Translations under genes and position numbers: made by a program
The notes under the pieces: generated by a model
What the model saw: the letters and a program-made list of their open reading frames with translations, nothing else
Databases searched by the model: none
Told to the model about the DNA's origin: nothing
Assembly: GCA_000955785.1 (NCBI GenBank)
Contig: JYOD01000013.1
Span: forward strand, 128,639-192,638
Reading direction: 5' to 3'
Length of the DNA stretch: 64,000 nt
Source of the DNA: Burkholderiaceae bacterium 16
GTDB lineage: Bacteria; Pseudomonadota; Gammaproteobacteria; Burkholderiales; Burkholderiaceae
Shown here: positions 35,563 to 43,893 of the stretch, one piece after another
How the letters are laid out: each line of letters opens with the position of its first letter
Position numbering within the stretch: position 1 is the first letter of the stretch

Positions 35563-35880
35563 TCAGCTGTGGGAGGCTTCCGAAGTATTGTTGCGGGAGT
35601 GCAGCCGGCGGTAGAGATCGTCGACGTGGGCGCGGCTGCTTTGCAGCTCTTCCCGGCCACGCTCCGTGATCAGGTAGACGCGGCCGATGCCGTCGCGCAG
35701 GACGCTCTCGAGATAGCCTTCCATCTGCAAGGCGCGCAGCAAGGGGCGGACGGTGCCGATATCAACCTGGAAGCCGTACTCCATCAGCATCTCGGCCAGC
35801 ATGGCCACGGTGGCCGGCACCTCGACGGCAAATTGGAGGACGTAGATGCGGGCTAGCAAGCCAAGGAACTGTCGTTTCAT
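35563..35880 (-). CDS. PadR-family transcriptional regulator
   Basis: 105-aa winged-helix protein. The core IGTVRPLLRALQMEGYLES is the recognition helix region and GRVYLITERGREELQSSR the wing plus dimer helix typical of short PadR proteins. The N-terminus (MKRQFLGLLARIYVLQ) is also family-like. Effector unknown. It stands alone: the AEP operon ends before it, and the candidate sRNA terminates before its start. Confidence 0.82.
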   Translation of the reverse strand: MKRQFLGLLARIYVLQFAVEVPATVAMLAEMLMEYGFQVDIGTVRPLLRALQMEGYLESVLRDGIGRVYLITERGREELQSSRAHVDDLYRRLHSRNNTSEASHS

Positions 35881-35946
35881 GACGCTGCAAACGCGGCATC
35901 TCCCGTTGCGGTTGACGTTGATTTATAGTTGTGAGCCGTGCGCCGC

Positions 35947-35981
35947 AAAAAAAAAAGAAGCCGCCACGTGAGTGGCGGCTT
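35947..35981 (-). terminator. Rho-independent terminator (minus strand)
   Basis: On the minus strand a 10-bp perfect stem, AAGCCGCCAC / GTGGCGGCTT with tetraloop TCAC, is followed by C and ten uninterrupted T. This is the best intrinsic terminator in the window. It ends a transcript coming from the right, but no protein gene lies there on that strand. Confidence 0.85.
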
Positions 35982-36020
35982 GTCGGGAATGCGTCGGAGG
36001 GGTCAATTAACTCTGGCGCA
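35947..36020 (-). ncRNA. Candidate small RNA of about 74 nt
   Basis: A sigma-70-like promoter on the minus strand (GTGACA, 18 bases, TAAAAT) would start a transcript near 36020. The intrinsic terminator at 35947-35981 would end it. No open frame with a ribosome binding site lies between. The combination of orphan terminator and promoter at sRNA spacing is the whole evidence; no known RNA family was recognised. Confidence 0.4.
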
Positions 36021-36026
36021 GACCAG

Positions 36027-36056
36027 ATTTTAAAATAACTAAATACGACTTGTCAC
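36027..36056 (-). promoter_or_regulatory. Predicted sigma-70 promoter for the candidate sRNA
   Basis: -35 GTGACA (36056-36051) and -10 TAAAAT (36032-36027), each five of six to consensus, with an 18-base spacer in an AT-rich patch. A palindrome CTGG-N6-CCAG (36013-36026) directly after it could be an operator. Confidence 0.4.
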
Positions 36057-36255
36057 GTACCACATGTGGACGTCCCCTCATCAGTAGGGTATAAGCGTTG
36101 CAAATTTACATGTAAGAGCCTAATGCGGCACGTTTTTGGACCGTTTCCGGTGCCTGCCTGTGGCACCTGTTTCAGGCAGGGAGATGTCCGAAACCAGCTT
36201 GCAGCCACTTCGGCTGCGGGGTTTAATCCGTGCACACGATCCTCGATGCCCTCAC

Positions 36256-37182
36256 ATGAAACCCGCCGACCTGATTCGCCTGCTCAGCCTTGCCGCCATC
36301 TGGGGCGCCAGTTTCCTGTTCCTGCGGATCGGGGCGCCGGTGCTCGGCCCGCTGACTGCGGCCTTCCTGCGCGTACTGATCGGCGCAGTCACCCTTGCGG
36401 TCTGCCTGGCCCTTATGCGCGTGCGCTGGGATATGCGGGGCAAGTTGCGGCAGGTCATGGCGCTGGGTGTGATCAACTCCGGCATCCCCTTCGTCATGTA
36501 CTCGTTCGCGGCCCTCTGGCTGCCGGCGGGCTACTCGGCAGTGTTCAATGCGATGACGCCGCTGATGGGTGTCCTGATCGGCGCAATGTGCTTTGGCGAA
36601 CGCCTGACGCTGCCCAAGGCCGGCGGGGTCGTCCTCGGTGTGGCCGGCGTCGCGGTGCTGACCCGCACCGGTCCGGTGGCGTTTTCGCCGCAGGTGGTGC
36701 TCGGCGCCGCCGCCTGCCTGGTAGCGACCGCCTGCTATGGCCTGGCCGGCTTCCTTGCGCGGCGCTGGATTACCGCGCAAGGCGGGCTGGACAGCCGCCT
36801 GGTGGCGACTGGCAGCATGTTTGGCGCCAGCCTGTTCCTGCTGCCGTTCTGCGCGATCGCGCTGGCGCGCGAAAACACATTGCCGGCTGCCGGGCCGGGC
36901 GTGTGGCTGGCGATGCTCGGGGTGGGGATGCTCTGCACGGCCATTGCCTACATCCTGTACTACCGCCTGATCGCCGACCTCGGACCGGTACGCTCGCTGA
37001 CGGTCACCTTCCTGATCCCGCCGTTCGGCATCGTCTGGGGCGCCATTTTCCTTGGCGAGCAGTTGTCTTGGGCGCATGTGGCGGGCGGGGCGCTGATCGG
37101 CCTGGCCGTCTGGCTGGTGCTGCGGCCCACCGCCCCGGTCGCGGCCGGGGGCACGGCAGTGCCTGGGCCGGGCCGGTCCTGA
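36256..37182 (+). CDS. EamA/DMT-family transporter
   Basis: 308-aa inner-membrane protein with ten predicted TM helices in two EamA repeats (first around LLSLAAIWGASFLFLRIGAP; second around VLGAAACLVATACYGLAG), ending with LGEQLSWAHVAGGALIGLAV. Members export metabolites such as amino acids; the substrate here is unknown. ATG 36256 matches the family; a frame from 36136 would add 40 polar residues and cross the upstream regulatory region. Confidence 0.9.
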   Translation: MKPADLIRLLSLAAIWGASFLFLRIGAPVLGPLTAAFLRVLIGAVTLAVCLALMRVRWDMRGKLRQVMALGVINSGIPFVMYSFAALWLPAGYSAVFNAMTPLMGVLIGAMCFGERLTLPKAGGVVLGVAGVAVLTRTGPVAFSPQVVLGAAACLVATACYGLAGFLARRWITAQGGLDSRLVATGSMFGASLFLLPFCAIALARENTLPAAGPGVWLAMLGVGMLCTAIAYILYYRLIADLGPVRSLTVTFLIPPFGIVWGAIFLGEQLSWAHVAGGALIGLAVWLVLRPTAPVAAGGTAVPGPGRS

Positions 37183-37212
37183 GGACTGTGGGCCGTGCTA
37201 TAAGGCCGCCGG

Positions 37213-38031
37213 CTAGCGGAAGCGGTAGGTCACCGCGGCCATGCCGGTCCACTGCTGACGCCGCTCGGTGATAGGGCTGCTGGCCGCATCGCCCTGCAAT
37301 CGTGCAAATGTCACCGAGCCCAGCGCAGACCAGTTGTGCGAGATTTCATAGCTGACGATGCCATTGGCATGCCATTCGCGCAGGCCAGCCCCCACGGCAT
37401 GCGTGGGCAAGCCGGAGCGTGCGCTCTGGTCCGCCGTGACCCCGAAGAAGGTCTGCATGTACTTGCTGTTGGTCCACGTCAGTCCCGGCCCCAAAGTGAA
37501 TAGCCACTTACCCGCGGGCAGGCTGAACAGTATGTCGCCGTTTGCGATCAGGCCTTGTCCCTGGCCAGCGATATCCTGCGCGACATCCGCCGACAAGGTC
37601 ACGAACGACACCTGTGCTTGCGCAAATGCCCGCGCCCGCACGGTCATGTTGACGTCGCCCAGGCCGTTCAGCCGGCTGTCGTCCTTGCTCTTGCGCCAGG
37701 TCGGGTCGAACTGGAAATCCGCGCCAACCTGCCAGATGTCGTTGTTGACAGCGTAGACCCCGAGGAAATCGAAACCGCGCGAGAAGAAGCGGCCTTTGTA
37801 GTCGATGTCCTGGTAGATGATCGGGTAGATGAGCGAGTCACGGGCACCGGGGAATTTCGGTGAGACGTAGATGCCGGGGCCGGCGGAGATTTTCCAGTTG
37901 CCGGTGGTGGTAGCGGTGGAAACCGGTACATCGGGTACGTCGGGCATTTCGGGCGCTGCCCATGCGGCTGTGGTGCCCAGGGATAGGGCGAGAGCCAGGA
38001 GGGCGCGGCGGGGCGCCGGGTAGGTGGGCAT
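37213..38031 (-). CDS. MipA/OmpV-family outer-membrane protein
   Basis: 272 residues with a signal peptide (ALLALALSLGTTAAWA) and a beta-strand-rich mature part: GNWKISAGPGIYVSPKFPGARDS at the start, terminal aromatic motif VTYRFR for barrel insertion. MipA scaffolds murein enzymes in E. coli; many OmpV relatives have other or unknown roles. It is convergent with the EamA transporter gene (30 bases apart). Confidence 0.87.
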   Translation of the reverse strand: MPTYPAPRRALLALALSLGTTAAWAAPEMPDVPDVPVSTATTTGNWKISAGPGIYVSPKFPGARDSLIYPIIYQDIDYKGRFFSRGFDFLGVYAVNNDIWQVGADFQFDPTWRKSKDDSRLNGLGDVNMTVRARAFAQAQVSFVTLSADVAQDIAGQGQGLIANGDILFSLPAGKWLFTLGPGLTWTNSKYMQTFFGVTADQSARSGLPTHAVGAGLREWHANGIVSYEISHNWSALGSVTFARLQGDAASSPITERRQQWTGMAAVTYRFR

Positions 38032-38193
38032 TGGGGGGCGCGGGGTAGCGGTTTGTGGGCCGCGCTGCGCGCGGGGGCAGGGGGATTTTAGCTGGATGTG
38101 GTGGGGGTGGCGGGGCGGGGGGTGTTCGTGTTGGTTTTTTGCCGGATATTGGGATTGGGACTGTTATGCAGCCGAAGCCGAAGCAAAAAAACA

Positions 38194-38463
38194 TCAAACC
38201 AGCCCCAACGCCCCCATCCCCTCAACATTAAACCTCTCCCTGACCATCACCACCACCCGCCGCGCCAGCGGCAAACTCCTGACGGCTTCCTCCTCGCTCC
38301 GTCCGGGAAAATCCACTTCCGCGCTCCAGTTGCACCCGGTATGGTCAGGCCGGTGCACGCACACCGCGTGCAACTGGCAACCCTGGCATCCAGGCTGCTC
38401 CCGCAGGCAGTCATTAAGCAAGCGTTTGAGTTCGGGCAGTGGTTTGGTCTGGCGATCCATCAT
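38194..38463 (-). CDS. Small Cys-rich protein downstream of fur
   Basis: 89 residues starting MMDRQTKPLPELKRLLNDC. Five Cys occur within 28 residues (CLREQPGCQGCQLHAVC, then HTGCNW), hinting at metal or cluster binding; the C-terminal half is basic and lacks Cys. GGAG lies a few bases before the first ATG. It follows fur by 94 bases on the same strand. No family recognised. Confidence 0.6.
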   Translation of the reverse strand: MMDRQTKPLPELKRLLNDCLREQPGCQGCQLHAVCVHRPDHTGCNWSAEVDFPGRSEEEAVRSLPLARRVVVMVRERFNVEGMGALGLV

Positions 38464-38557
38464 GGACTCCGGTTGCACGCCGGCACTCGCAGCAGACTGG
38501 CCGGGGCCGGGCGAGGCCGAGGTTCCGGGGGCGGCGGCAGGGGAACCGATGGCCGTC

Positions 38558-39004
38558 TCAGTTGATCGCCTTGTCGGCCCGGCATCCCGGGCAAAGGCCG
38601 TATAGCACCAGCATGTGCTCACGCAGCACAAAGGAATTGGCGGTGGCCACTTCGCGCTGGCGGGCTTCGATGGCTTCGTCGCGGAACTCTTCCACGCGCC
38701 CGCAGGCTACGCAGATGAGGTGATCGTGATGGCCGCCTTCATTAAGCTCGAATACCGCATGATCGGCTTCGAAGCTGTGGCGTAGCAGGATGTTGGCTTG
38801 CACGAGCTGGTTAAGCACGCGGTAGATCGTCGACAAGCCGGCATCGACTTCCTGCGCCAGCAGGATGCGGTAGACGTCTTCGGCACTGAGATGCCGGCGC
38901 GGGCTGGCGCGGAAGACTTCAAGCACGCGGACGCGCGGTGACGTTGCCTTCAGTCCGGCACGCTTGAGATCAATGGGTTCGATACTGTCGAGAGGCATCA
39001 GCAT
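38558..39004 (-). CDS. fur: Ferric uptake regulator, Fur family
   Basis: 148-aa metal-dependent repressor. Winged helix about 10-85 (SAEDVYRILLAQEVDAGLST as recognition region), metal motif GGHHDHLICVACGRVEEF, then the second Cys pair CPGC near the end. It is closer to Fur than to Zur or PerR by the HHDHLICxxC and RQREVA blocks. MLMPLDSIEP start; an ATG two codons later is possible. A Fur box precedes the flavin electron-transfer cluster 4.7 kb away, a likely target. Confidence 0.9.
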   Translation of the reverse strand: MLMPLDSIEPIDLKRAGLKATSPRVRVLEVFRASPRRHLSAEDVYRILLAQEVDAGLSTIYRVLNQLVQANILLRHSFEADHAVFELNEGGHHDHLICVACGRVEEFRDEAIEARQREVATANSFVLREHMLVLYGLCPGCRADKAIN

Positions 39005-39674
39005 ACTGCGGCTTCGCGCCCGGAACGGGCGCATCTATCGGAAAGGAAGGTGCTCCGGCGGCGCGGCCGCGCCGCCTCGCGCTTTGCGCTGACGTACGCC
39101 ATTGCGTGCCGTAGGAGTGCGGCGGGCGGCTTCCCGGCAGGAAGGCCACCCGCGGCTGCGAGCCGTGCTGGCATGGCTCGCGAAATAAAAAAATGGCTTG
39201 GCTTGTCGACCGAAGAGGCGATCGGGAAAGCGGGGTCTGGTTGCTTTCCCGATCCTCCGGTGACTGGCTACTGCCAAACGCTCCGCGGTACGGAGCGGTC
39301 CCCACAAAAGACGGTGATGGATGCCGCGTTGCGACACCACAAAATTCTGGTTGCCGCGGACTTGCCGCCGGCCTTGCTCGTGTCCCTTCTTGTCTCGCGC
39401 CGGGGGGCGTTTTGCTTGCCCCGCGTCAGACAGTGAAGCTATGGTAAATGGGAATTAATCTCATTACAAGGAAAATTTTCATCTTGTTTCGAAAGCGGGC
39501 GGGGAGCGGCAGGGTGGGCTGTGCGCCGGGAGCGAGAGCCGAAAAAACCGTGCGCCGGGCAGCGGGAAAGCCCCCGGCGCACGAGAAGCGCGCGATAACG
39601 CATGCGCGGCTAGCGGCGCCGGGCTTGCCGGCTTCTGGCGCCGCTATCTACTGCCTTGTGACGGCCCGCGGGCC
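39005..39674. other. 670-bp gene-free stretch with strong inverted repeats
   Basis: No supported gene. Three perfect dyads: GATCGGGAAAGC (39220-39231) with GCTTTCCCGATC (39243-39254), loop 11; GTGCGCCGGG with CCCGGCGCAC at 39550-39582 (terminator, listed separately); TAGCGGCGCC (39611-39620) with GGCGCCGCTA (39637-39646). An AT-rich patch at 39440-39490 contains a weak Fur-like dyad (12 of 19). Confidence 0.55.
39541..39582 (-). terminator. Terminator of the chemoreceptor gene
   Basis: On the minus strand the 10-bp perfect stem GTGCGCCGGG / CCCGGCGCAC, loop 13, is followed by GG and six T. It lies 93 bases past the end of the chemoreceptor gene. Confidence 0.7.
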
Positions 39675-41231
39675 TCAGGCGCCCGCGAGCCGGAACGCGC
39701 CAACTGTGCGGTGCAGCGCATCGGCCTGGTCTTCAAGCGAGGCCGCCGCGGCCGCCGCCTGCTCCACCAGCGCGGCGTTCTGCTGCGCCATCTGGTCCAT
39801 CTGCGTGACGGCCTGGTTGACCTGCTCGATGCCACCGGTCTGCTCTTCGGTGGCCGCCCGCATTTCGCCCATCAGGTCGGTAACGCGTTTGACGGCTTCC
39901 ACGATCTCGTCCATGGCCTGGCCCGCTGTTTCCACCAGTGCCGAGCCCTCGTCCACCCGCTGTGCGGAGTTGCCGATCAAGGCCTTGATCTCCTTGGCGG
40001 CGGTGGCGCTGCGCTGGGCCAGGCTGCGCACCTCGCCGGCCACCACCGCGAAGCCGCGGCCCTGGTCGCCGGCCCGGGCGGCTTCCACCGCGGCGTTGAG
40101 CGCGAGGATATTGGTCTGGAACGCGATGCCTTCGATTACGCCGATGATGTCGGCGACCTTGCCCGAGGCCGCCTTGATATCGCCCATGGTGTTGACCACC
40201 TTGCTCACGATGGCGCCGCCGCGCACCGCGATCTCCGAGGCGCCCTCGGCCAGCCGGCTGGCCTGGCGCGCGTTATCCGCGCTCTGGCGCACGGTGCCGG
40301 TGAGTTGCTCCATGCTGGCCGCGGTCTGCTCCAGCGACGCCGCCTGTTCCTCGCTGCGCCGCGAGAGGTCGGCGTTGCCGGTGGCGATCTCCCTTGCCGC
40401 CCCGGCGATGGAATCGGCCGAGCTGCGGATGCTGCCGATCGCGCCGGTCAGCCGGGTTTGCATTCGCTGCATGGCGAACAACACGCTTTGCTGGTCGCCG
40501 GGGGCAGTGTGCACTTCGCTGGCCAGGTCACCTTCCGCGATACGCGCCGCGATGCGCGAAGTCAGGGCAGGCTCTCCGCCAAGCTGTTTCTGCAGGCCGT
40601 TGGCAATGCGCAGCACCACCACGGTCATGAGCGTGCCGATCCCCAGCAGCAGGGCGAGGGATTTGAACAGCGCCAGGCGGAATGCCGCATTGATATCGTC
40701 CAGGTAGACCCCGGCGATGAAATTCCAGTCCCACGGCTTGAAGTTCGCCACGTAGCTCAGCTTGGGCTGCGGCGCCTCGGCGCCGGGCTTGGCCCACAGG
40801 TAGTGCACATAGCCGCGTCCCACGCTCTTGCCAATCGCGGCGATTTCCCGGAACAGGTAGGTCCCGTTCGGATCCTTGGTGTCTTCCATGTTCTTGCCGT
40901 TCATTTCGGGCTTGAACGGATGCATCACCACGACCGCGTCGGAACGCATTAGCGTGAAGTAGCCGTCTTCGCCAAAGCGCATGGCGCGCACGCGCTCCAG
41001 GGCCTGCTGCCGGGCTTCTTCCATCGGCATCTTGCCGCTGCGCGCCAGCGCCTCGTACGACTGCACGACAGACAGCGCGGTATCCGTGACGTGGGCCAGG
41101 TCGAGTTTCCTCTCTTCGAGCCGCAACTCGCGCATCTGCCAGGCATCCCACAGCGTCAGCCCGAGCAGGCAGACCCAGCTCAGGAGCAACGGCAACAGCA
41201 ATTTCTTCCTCAGGCTCAGGCGTTCCAGCAT
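39675..41231 (-). CDS. Methyl-accepting chemotaxis protein (single Cache)
   Basis: 518-aa chemoreceptor. TM1 is about 10-28; a periplasmic sCache_2 domain (about 40-185, with [20 protein letters not shown]) follows; TM2 at about 190-210; HAMP; then the signalling hairpin, whose tip reads [20 protein letters not shown]. Methylation-type heptads flank the tip. No CheR-binding NWETF tail is present. sCache_2 receptors often sense small organic acids. The start has GGGAGAAACA. A terminator lies after it. Confidence 0.94.
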   Translation of the reverse strand: MLERLSLRKKLLLPLLLSWVCLLGLTLWDAWQMRELRLEERKLDLAHVTDTALSVVQSYEALARSGKMPMEEARQQALERVRAMRFGEDGYFTLMRSDAVVVMHPFKPEMNGKNMEDTKDPNGTYLFREIAAIGKSVGRGYVHYLWAKPGAEAPQPKLSYVANFKPWDWNFIAGVYLDDINAAFRLALFKSLALLLGIGTLMTVVVLRIANGLQKQLGGEPALTSRIAARIAEGDLASEVHTAPGDQQSVLFAMQRMQTRLTGAIGSIRSSADSIAGAAREIATGNADLSRRSEEQAASLEQTAASMEQLTGTVRQSADNARQASRLAEGASEIAVRGGAIVSKVVNTMGDIKAASGKVADIIGVIEGIAFQTNILALNAAVEAARAGDQGRGFAVVAGEVRSLAQRSATAAKEIKALIGNSAQRVDEGSALVETAGQAMDEIVEAVKRVTDLMGEMRAATEEQTGGIEQVNQAVTQMDQMAQQNAALVEQAAAAAASLEDQADALHRTVGAFRLAGA

Positions 41232-41452
41232 TGTTTCTCCCCCCGGTTTTTAGGTATGGATTGACTCCACTCCTCCGCGATAACGGCGCCCGGGAAGGCA
41301 AACTTGACGCTATGGCGCTAGGGGATTTCCTCAGGTGTGGAAAGGGATTCAGGGCGATCGGATGTCTCACGTGCACGTCGCCGCACAATATCTTTCGCGT
41401 CGTGGATATTCGCGCACTTGACCCGGTTGGACGGGCCAATTGCCTGGTGCGT

Positions 41453-42271
41453 TCAGCGGGCGTCCTTCGGCCGGTCGCCTTTGGGCCAGTCCTTTGCCCT
41501 GCCCGCATAATCTGGTCGCGGCTGCTGGGTGAAGTAGGCCGCGACATCCACGGCATCCTGCGCCGATAGCGTTCCGCCCTGGCCGAGCGGCATATTGTGT
41601 TTGACGAAGCCGGCTGCCGTGTACATGCGTGCCATGCCGGCACCGACATTGAACGAGTCCTTGCCCCAGACTGGCGGGAAGATGTAGCCGCCTTGCGGGT
41701 TCCTGGTACCTTGGCCTTCCGCTCCATGGCAGGAGGCACATTGTGCTGCGTACACCGCCTTGCCATGCACACGGTCCGGCACCAGCGAGGTATCTATTTT
41801 TTCGAATCCTCTGCCAGTCACGTTCGTGCCAGTCGGGACGCCGGTGGAGAGCCACTTCATGTAGGACAGGATGGCATTCATCTCGGCCGAGTCGAATGGA
41901 AGCGGCTTGCCATTCATCGAGCGCTGGAAGCAGTCGTTAATGCGTTCCTGAAGCGAATTGACCTTGGCGCTGCGGGACCGGTATTCCGGAAAGACGCCGG
42001 TGAGGCCTACCCAGGGCGACGCATATGCCGTTGTCCCGGCATTGAGGTGACAGCTTGTGCAATTCAGGCCATTGCCGACATTGCGGGGAAGTTGTTTATG
42101 GGTGTCCGTCAGCAACACCTTGCCGCGCTTGATGGCATCGCCCATCGGTCCCTTGGGAATCGATGCTTCGTCAGGCACGGGCATGGCCACGGTCGCCGGT
42201 TGTGAAAGTGCTGGCGCGCTGACTGCCGCCAGCAAGGCCATGGCCGCAGTGCCAAGTTTGATGGTGTTCAC
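41453..42271 (-). CDS. tsdA: TsdA-like dihaem cytochrome c (thiosulfate dehydrogenase family)
   Basis: 272-aa exported protein with a signal peptide (LGTAAMALLAAVSAPALSQP) and two haem sites, CTSCH (71-75) and CASCH (178-182). Cys114 in RINDCFQRSMNG is 39 residues after the first His, the place of the unusual Cys haem ligand of TsdA, and Met227 in KHNMP is 45 after the second, as in Allochromatium TsdA. It likely interconverts thiosulfate and tetrathionate in the periplasm. GTG start with GGAGGAGACACTC ahead. Same operon direction as the YeeE/YedE and BigR genes. Its nearest visible relative is the C-terminal half of the cytochrome at 59.1 kb. Confidence 0.88.
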   Translation of the reverse strand: MNTIKLGTAAMALLAAVSAPALSQPATVAMPVPDEASIPKGPMGDAIKRGKVLLTDTHKQLPRNVGNGLNCTSCHLNAGTTAYASPWVGLTGVFPEYRSRSAKVNSLQERINDCFQRSMNGKPLPFDSAEMNAILSYMKWLSTGVPTGTNVTGRGFEKIDTSLVPDRVHGKAVYAAQCASCHGAEGQGTRNPQGGYIFPPVWGKDSFNVGAGMARMYTAAGFVKHNMPLGQGGTLSAQDAVDVAAYFTQQPRPDYAGRAKDWPKGDRPKDAR

Positions 42272-42419
42272 GAGTGTCTCCTCCGGAAAGGGTGTGCCGA
42301 TGGGTTTGTGTTTGTATCTTTGTGGATCTGCACTTGGCGTGCTCTCCATCTGTTCATCACTTGCCTAGTGTTGTCATCAACTAGCCCAGGTGGCTCCAGG
42401 CTGCAGCGAGCCCCGGGGT

Positions 42420-42851
42420 TTAAGCCCGTTGCATGCCCGATTTCATTCGCTCAATCACCTCGAAGACGACCATGCCGGCCACCATGGCGGCGACGAAGCC
42501 CACGGCCTTCGGATAGCCCGCACCCATTGCAACCAGCGCGGGACCCGGGCAGAAGCCCGCCAGGCCCCAGCCGATGCCGAACGCGGTGCTGCCCAGGACA
42601 AGCCTCGGCGTTATCCCGGTGCTGGCCGGGAGTTGGACAGGCAGTCCCAGCAATGAGCGCTTGCGGCGCTTGGCAATGAAAAAAGCGAGCGAGCCGATGA
42701 CTATCGCTCCGGCCATCACAAAGGCCAGGGAGGGGTCCCAGCGTCCCGCCAGGTCGAGGAAGCCCAGCACCTTGGCCGGATTGGCCATGCCAGAAACCAT
42801 CAGGCCGATGCCGAAGAGCAGGCCGGCCAGCAATGCAGTGACGGCAGTCAT
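42420..42851 (-). CDS. YeeE/YedE-type sulfur transport membrane protein (second half)
   Basis: 143-aa protein with four hydrophobic helices, including [19 protein letters not shown] and a conserved Cys in [12 protein letters not shown]. Proteins of this kind work in pairs (PmpA/PmpB) and probably move thiosulfate or sulfane sulfur across the inner membrane. GGAGG ahead of the start; it begins two bases after the preceding gene ends. A 148-base spacer with an imperfect dyad (CTAG...CTAG at 42365-42384) separates it from tsdA. Confidence 0.85.
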   Translation of the reverse strand: MTAVTALLAGLLFGIGLMVSGMANPAKVLGFLDLAGRWDPSLAFVMAGAIVIGSLAFFIAKRRKRSLLGLPVQLPASTGITPRLVLGSTAFGIGWGLAGFCPGPALVAMGAGYPKAVGFVAAMVAGMVVFEVIERMKSGMQRA

Positions 42852-42852
42852 G

Positions 42853-43287
42853 TCAGCCTCCAATCATGTGTCGTCCTACCAGGACGGTCAGGAAGCCCGC
42901 CGCCATGAAGGTCATGGTCGCGACCAGCGAACGCATGGACCCGCGCGAGATACCGCACACGCCATGGCCGCTCGTGCAGCCGCTTGCGTAGCGGGTACCG
43001 ATGCCGACCAGGAAGCCGGCGACCAGGATTTCGCCCCAGCAGGCCTGAATGTCGGGAGTCGCCGGCTTGCCAAGCAAGCTGGCGAGGACAGGAGCCGCGA
43101 CCAACCCGACGAGGAAGGCCACGCGCCACGCCATGTCATTGCGCGGCGAGCTGAGCGTGCCCCCAAGGATGCCGCTGATGCCTGCAATCCGGCCGTTGAA
43201 CAGGACGAGCACGGCAGCCGCCGCGCCGATGATGAGCCCTCCGGCCAGCGATAAGCCAGGTGTGAAATTACCCAGGTCAATCAACAT
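42853..43287 (-). CDS. YeeE/YedE-type sulfur transport membrane protein (first half)
   Basis: 144-aa four-helix membrane protein with the conserved motif [21 protein letters not shown], whose Cys pair is the likely sulfur-handling site. The start [11 protein letters not shown] is preceded by AGGAGGCGGT. It starts eight bases after the ArsR-type regulator gene. Together with the next gene it corresponds to one full YeeE. Confidence 0.87.
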   Translation of the reverse strand: MLIDLGNFTPGLSLAGGLIIGAAAAVLVLFNGRIAGISGILGGTLSSPRNDMAWRVAFLVGLVAAPVLASLLGKPATPDIQACWGEILVAGFLVGIGTRYASGCTSGHGVCGISRGSMRSLVATMTFMAAGFLTVLVGRHMIGG

Positions 43288-43295
43288 ACCGCCTC

Positions 43296-43619
43296 CTACT
43301 TGGTGTTGGCACAAAACTGCTCATACAGCACAGCCATGACGGCAAGCGCCTCCTGGCTGGCAATGGAATAGAAGATGCTCTTCCCCTCGCGGCGCGTTGT
43401 CACCAGACCGTTTTCGCGGAGCACGGCGAGCTGCTGGGAAAGCGTCGGCTGCCGGATGCCGAGCTGTTCTTCCAGTTCGCCGACGGACAACTCGCCCTGG
43501 GACAACTGGCACATCAGCAGCAGTCGGTCTTGATTTGCGAGCACCTTGAGCAGCGCGCAGGCTTGTGCGGCAGCGGCTTGCATGGTGCCAAGGTCAATGG
43601 CGGGATGGTTCTCGCTCAT
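43296..43619 (-). CDS. bigR: BigR/SqrR-like ArsR-family persulfide sensor
   Basis: 107-aa winged-helix repressor. C37 (in LLLMCQLSQGE) and C103 (in EQFCANTK) are 66 residues apart, the same spacing as the redox Cys pair of BigR (42/108) and SqrR (41/107), so it likely senses sulfane sulfur through a per- or tetrasulfide link. Recognition helix about IRQPTLSQQLAVLRENGL. It heads the operon with the YeeE/YedE pair and tsdA and probably represses it from the AT-rich promoter just upstream. Confidence 0.88.
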   Translation of the reverse strand: MSENHPAIDLGTMQAAAAQACALLKVLANQDRLLLMCQLSQGELSVGELEEQLGIRQPTLSQQLAVLRENGLVTTRREGKSIFYSIASQEALAVMAVLYEQFCANTK

Positions 43620-43645
43620 GGTCTGCCTTCAATTTCAATATTGAT

Positions 43646-43674
43646 AGTATATTAATAAATATAATGTTTGTGAA
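43646..43674 (-). promoter_or_regulatory. Promoter of the sulfur operon
   Basis: On the minus strand TTCACA (43674-43669), 17 bases, TATACT (43651-43646), inside a strikingly AT-rich block (43630-43680) with loose dyad symmetry around TTGATAGTATATTAATA. It lies 27 bases before the bigR start and is the natural place for a BigR operator. Confidence 0.55.
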
Positions 43675-43763
43675 TAGAGTGTGTGGCGTCCAAACATGCA
43701 GGCGACCACGCAGGCGCCTGTAATGGAACGTAATCACCCGCCATGCGTCGCGTCATTGCGGTT

Positions 43764-43782
43764 TCAAATGAGAACCATTATC
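43764..43782. promoter_or_regulatory. Fur box
   Basis: TCAAATGAGAACCATTATC matches 14 of 19 positions of the Fur consensus GATAATGATAATCATTATC, including the complete right half. It lies 130 bases before the PepSY gene and 145 bases from bigR on the other side. Iron-repressed transcription of the rightward cluster is the likely meaning. Confidence 0.68.
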
Positions 43783-43893
43783 CTTTCGCCTATTTGCATA
43801 AGCCGTCACCCGAGACCGGGGAACATGGCGGCTGAGGCAGGCTGACAAGTGTGGCGCCAGGAAAAACAGGCTGCCGGGCGCCGGAAATTCGAC

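Noticed and set aside
36053..36235. 60-codon minus-strand ORF over the candidate sRNA promoter
   Set aside because: No ribosome binding site and no recognisable motif; the -35/-10 elements would lie at its 3' end.
39444..39462. Fur-like site upstream of fur
   Set aside because: Only 12 of 19 positions match, and no gene starts close by on the proper side. The site at 43764 is much better.
39611..39646. Perfect 10-bp dyad TAGCGGCGCC / GGCGCCGCTA as a second terminator of the chemoreceptor gene
   Set aside because: No T-run follows on the minus strand; the hairpin at 39541-39582 with six T fits better.
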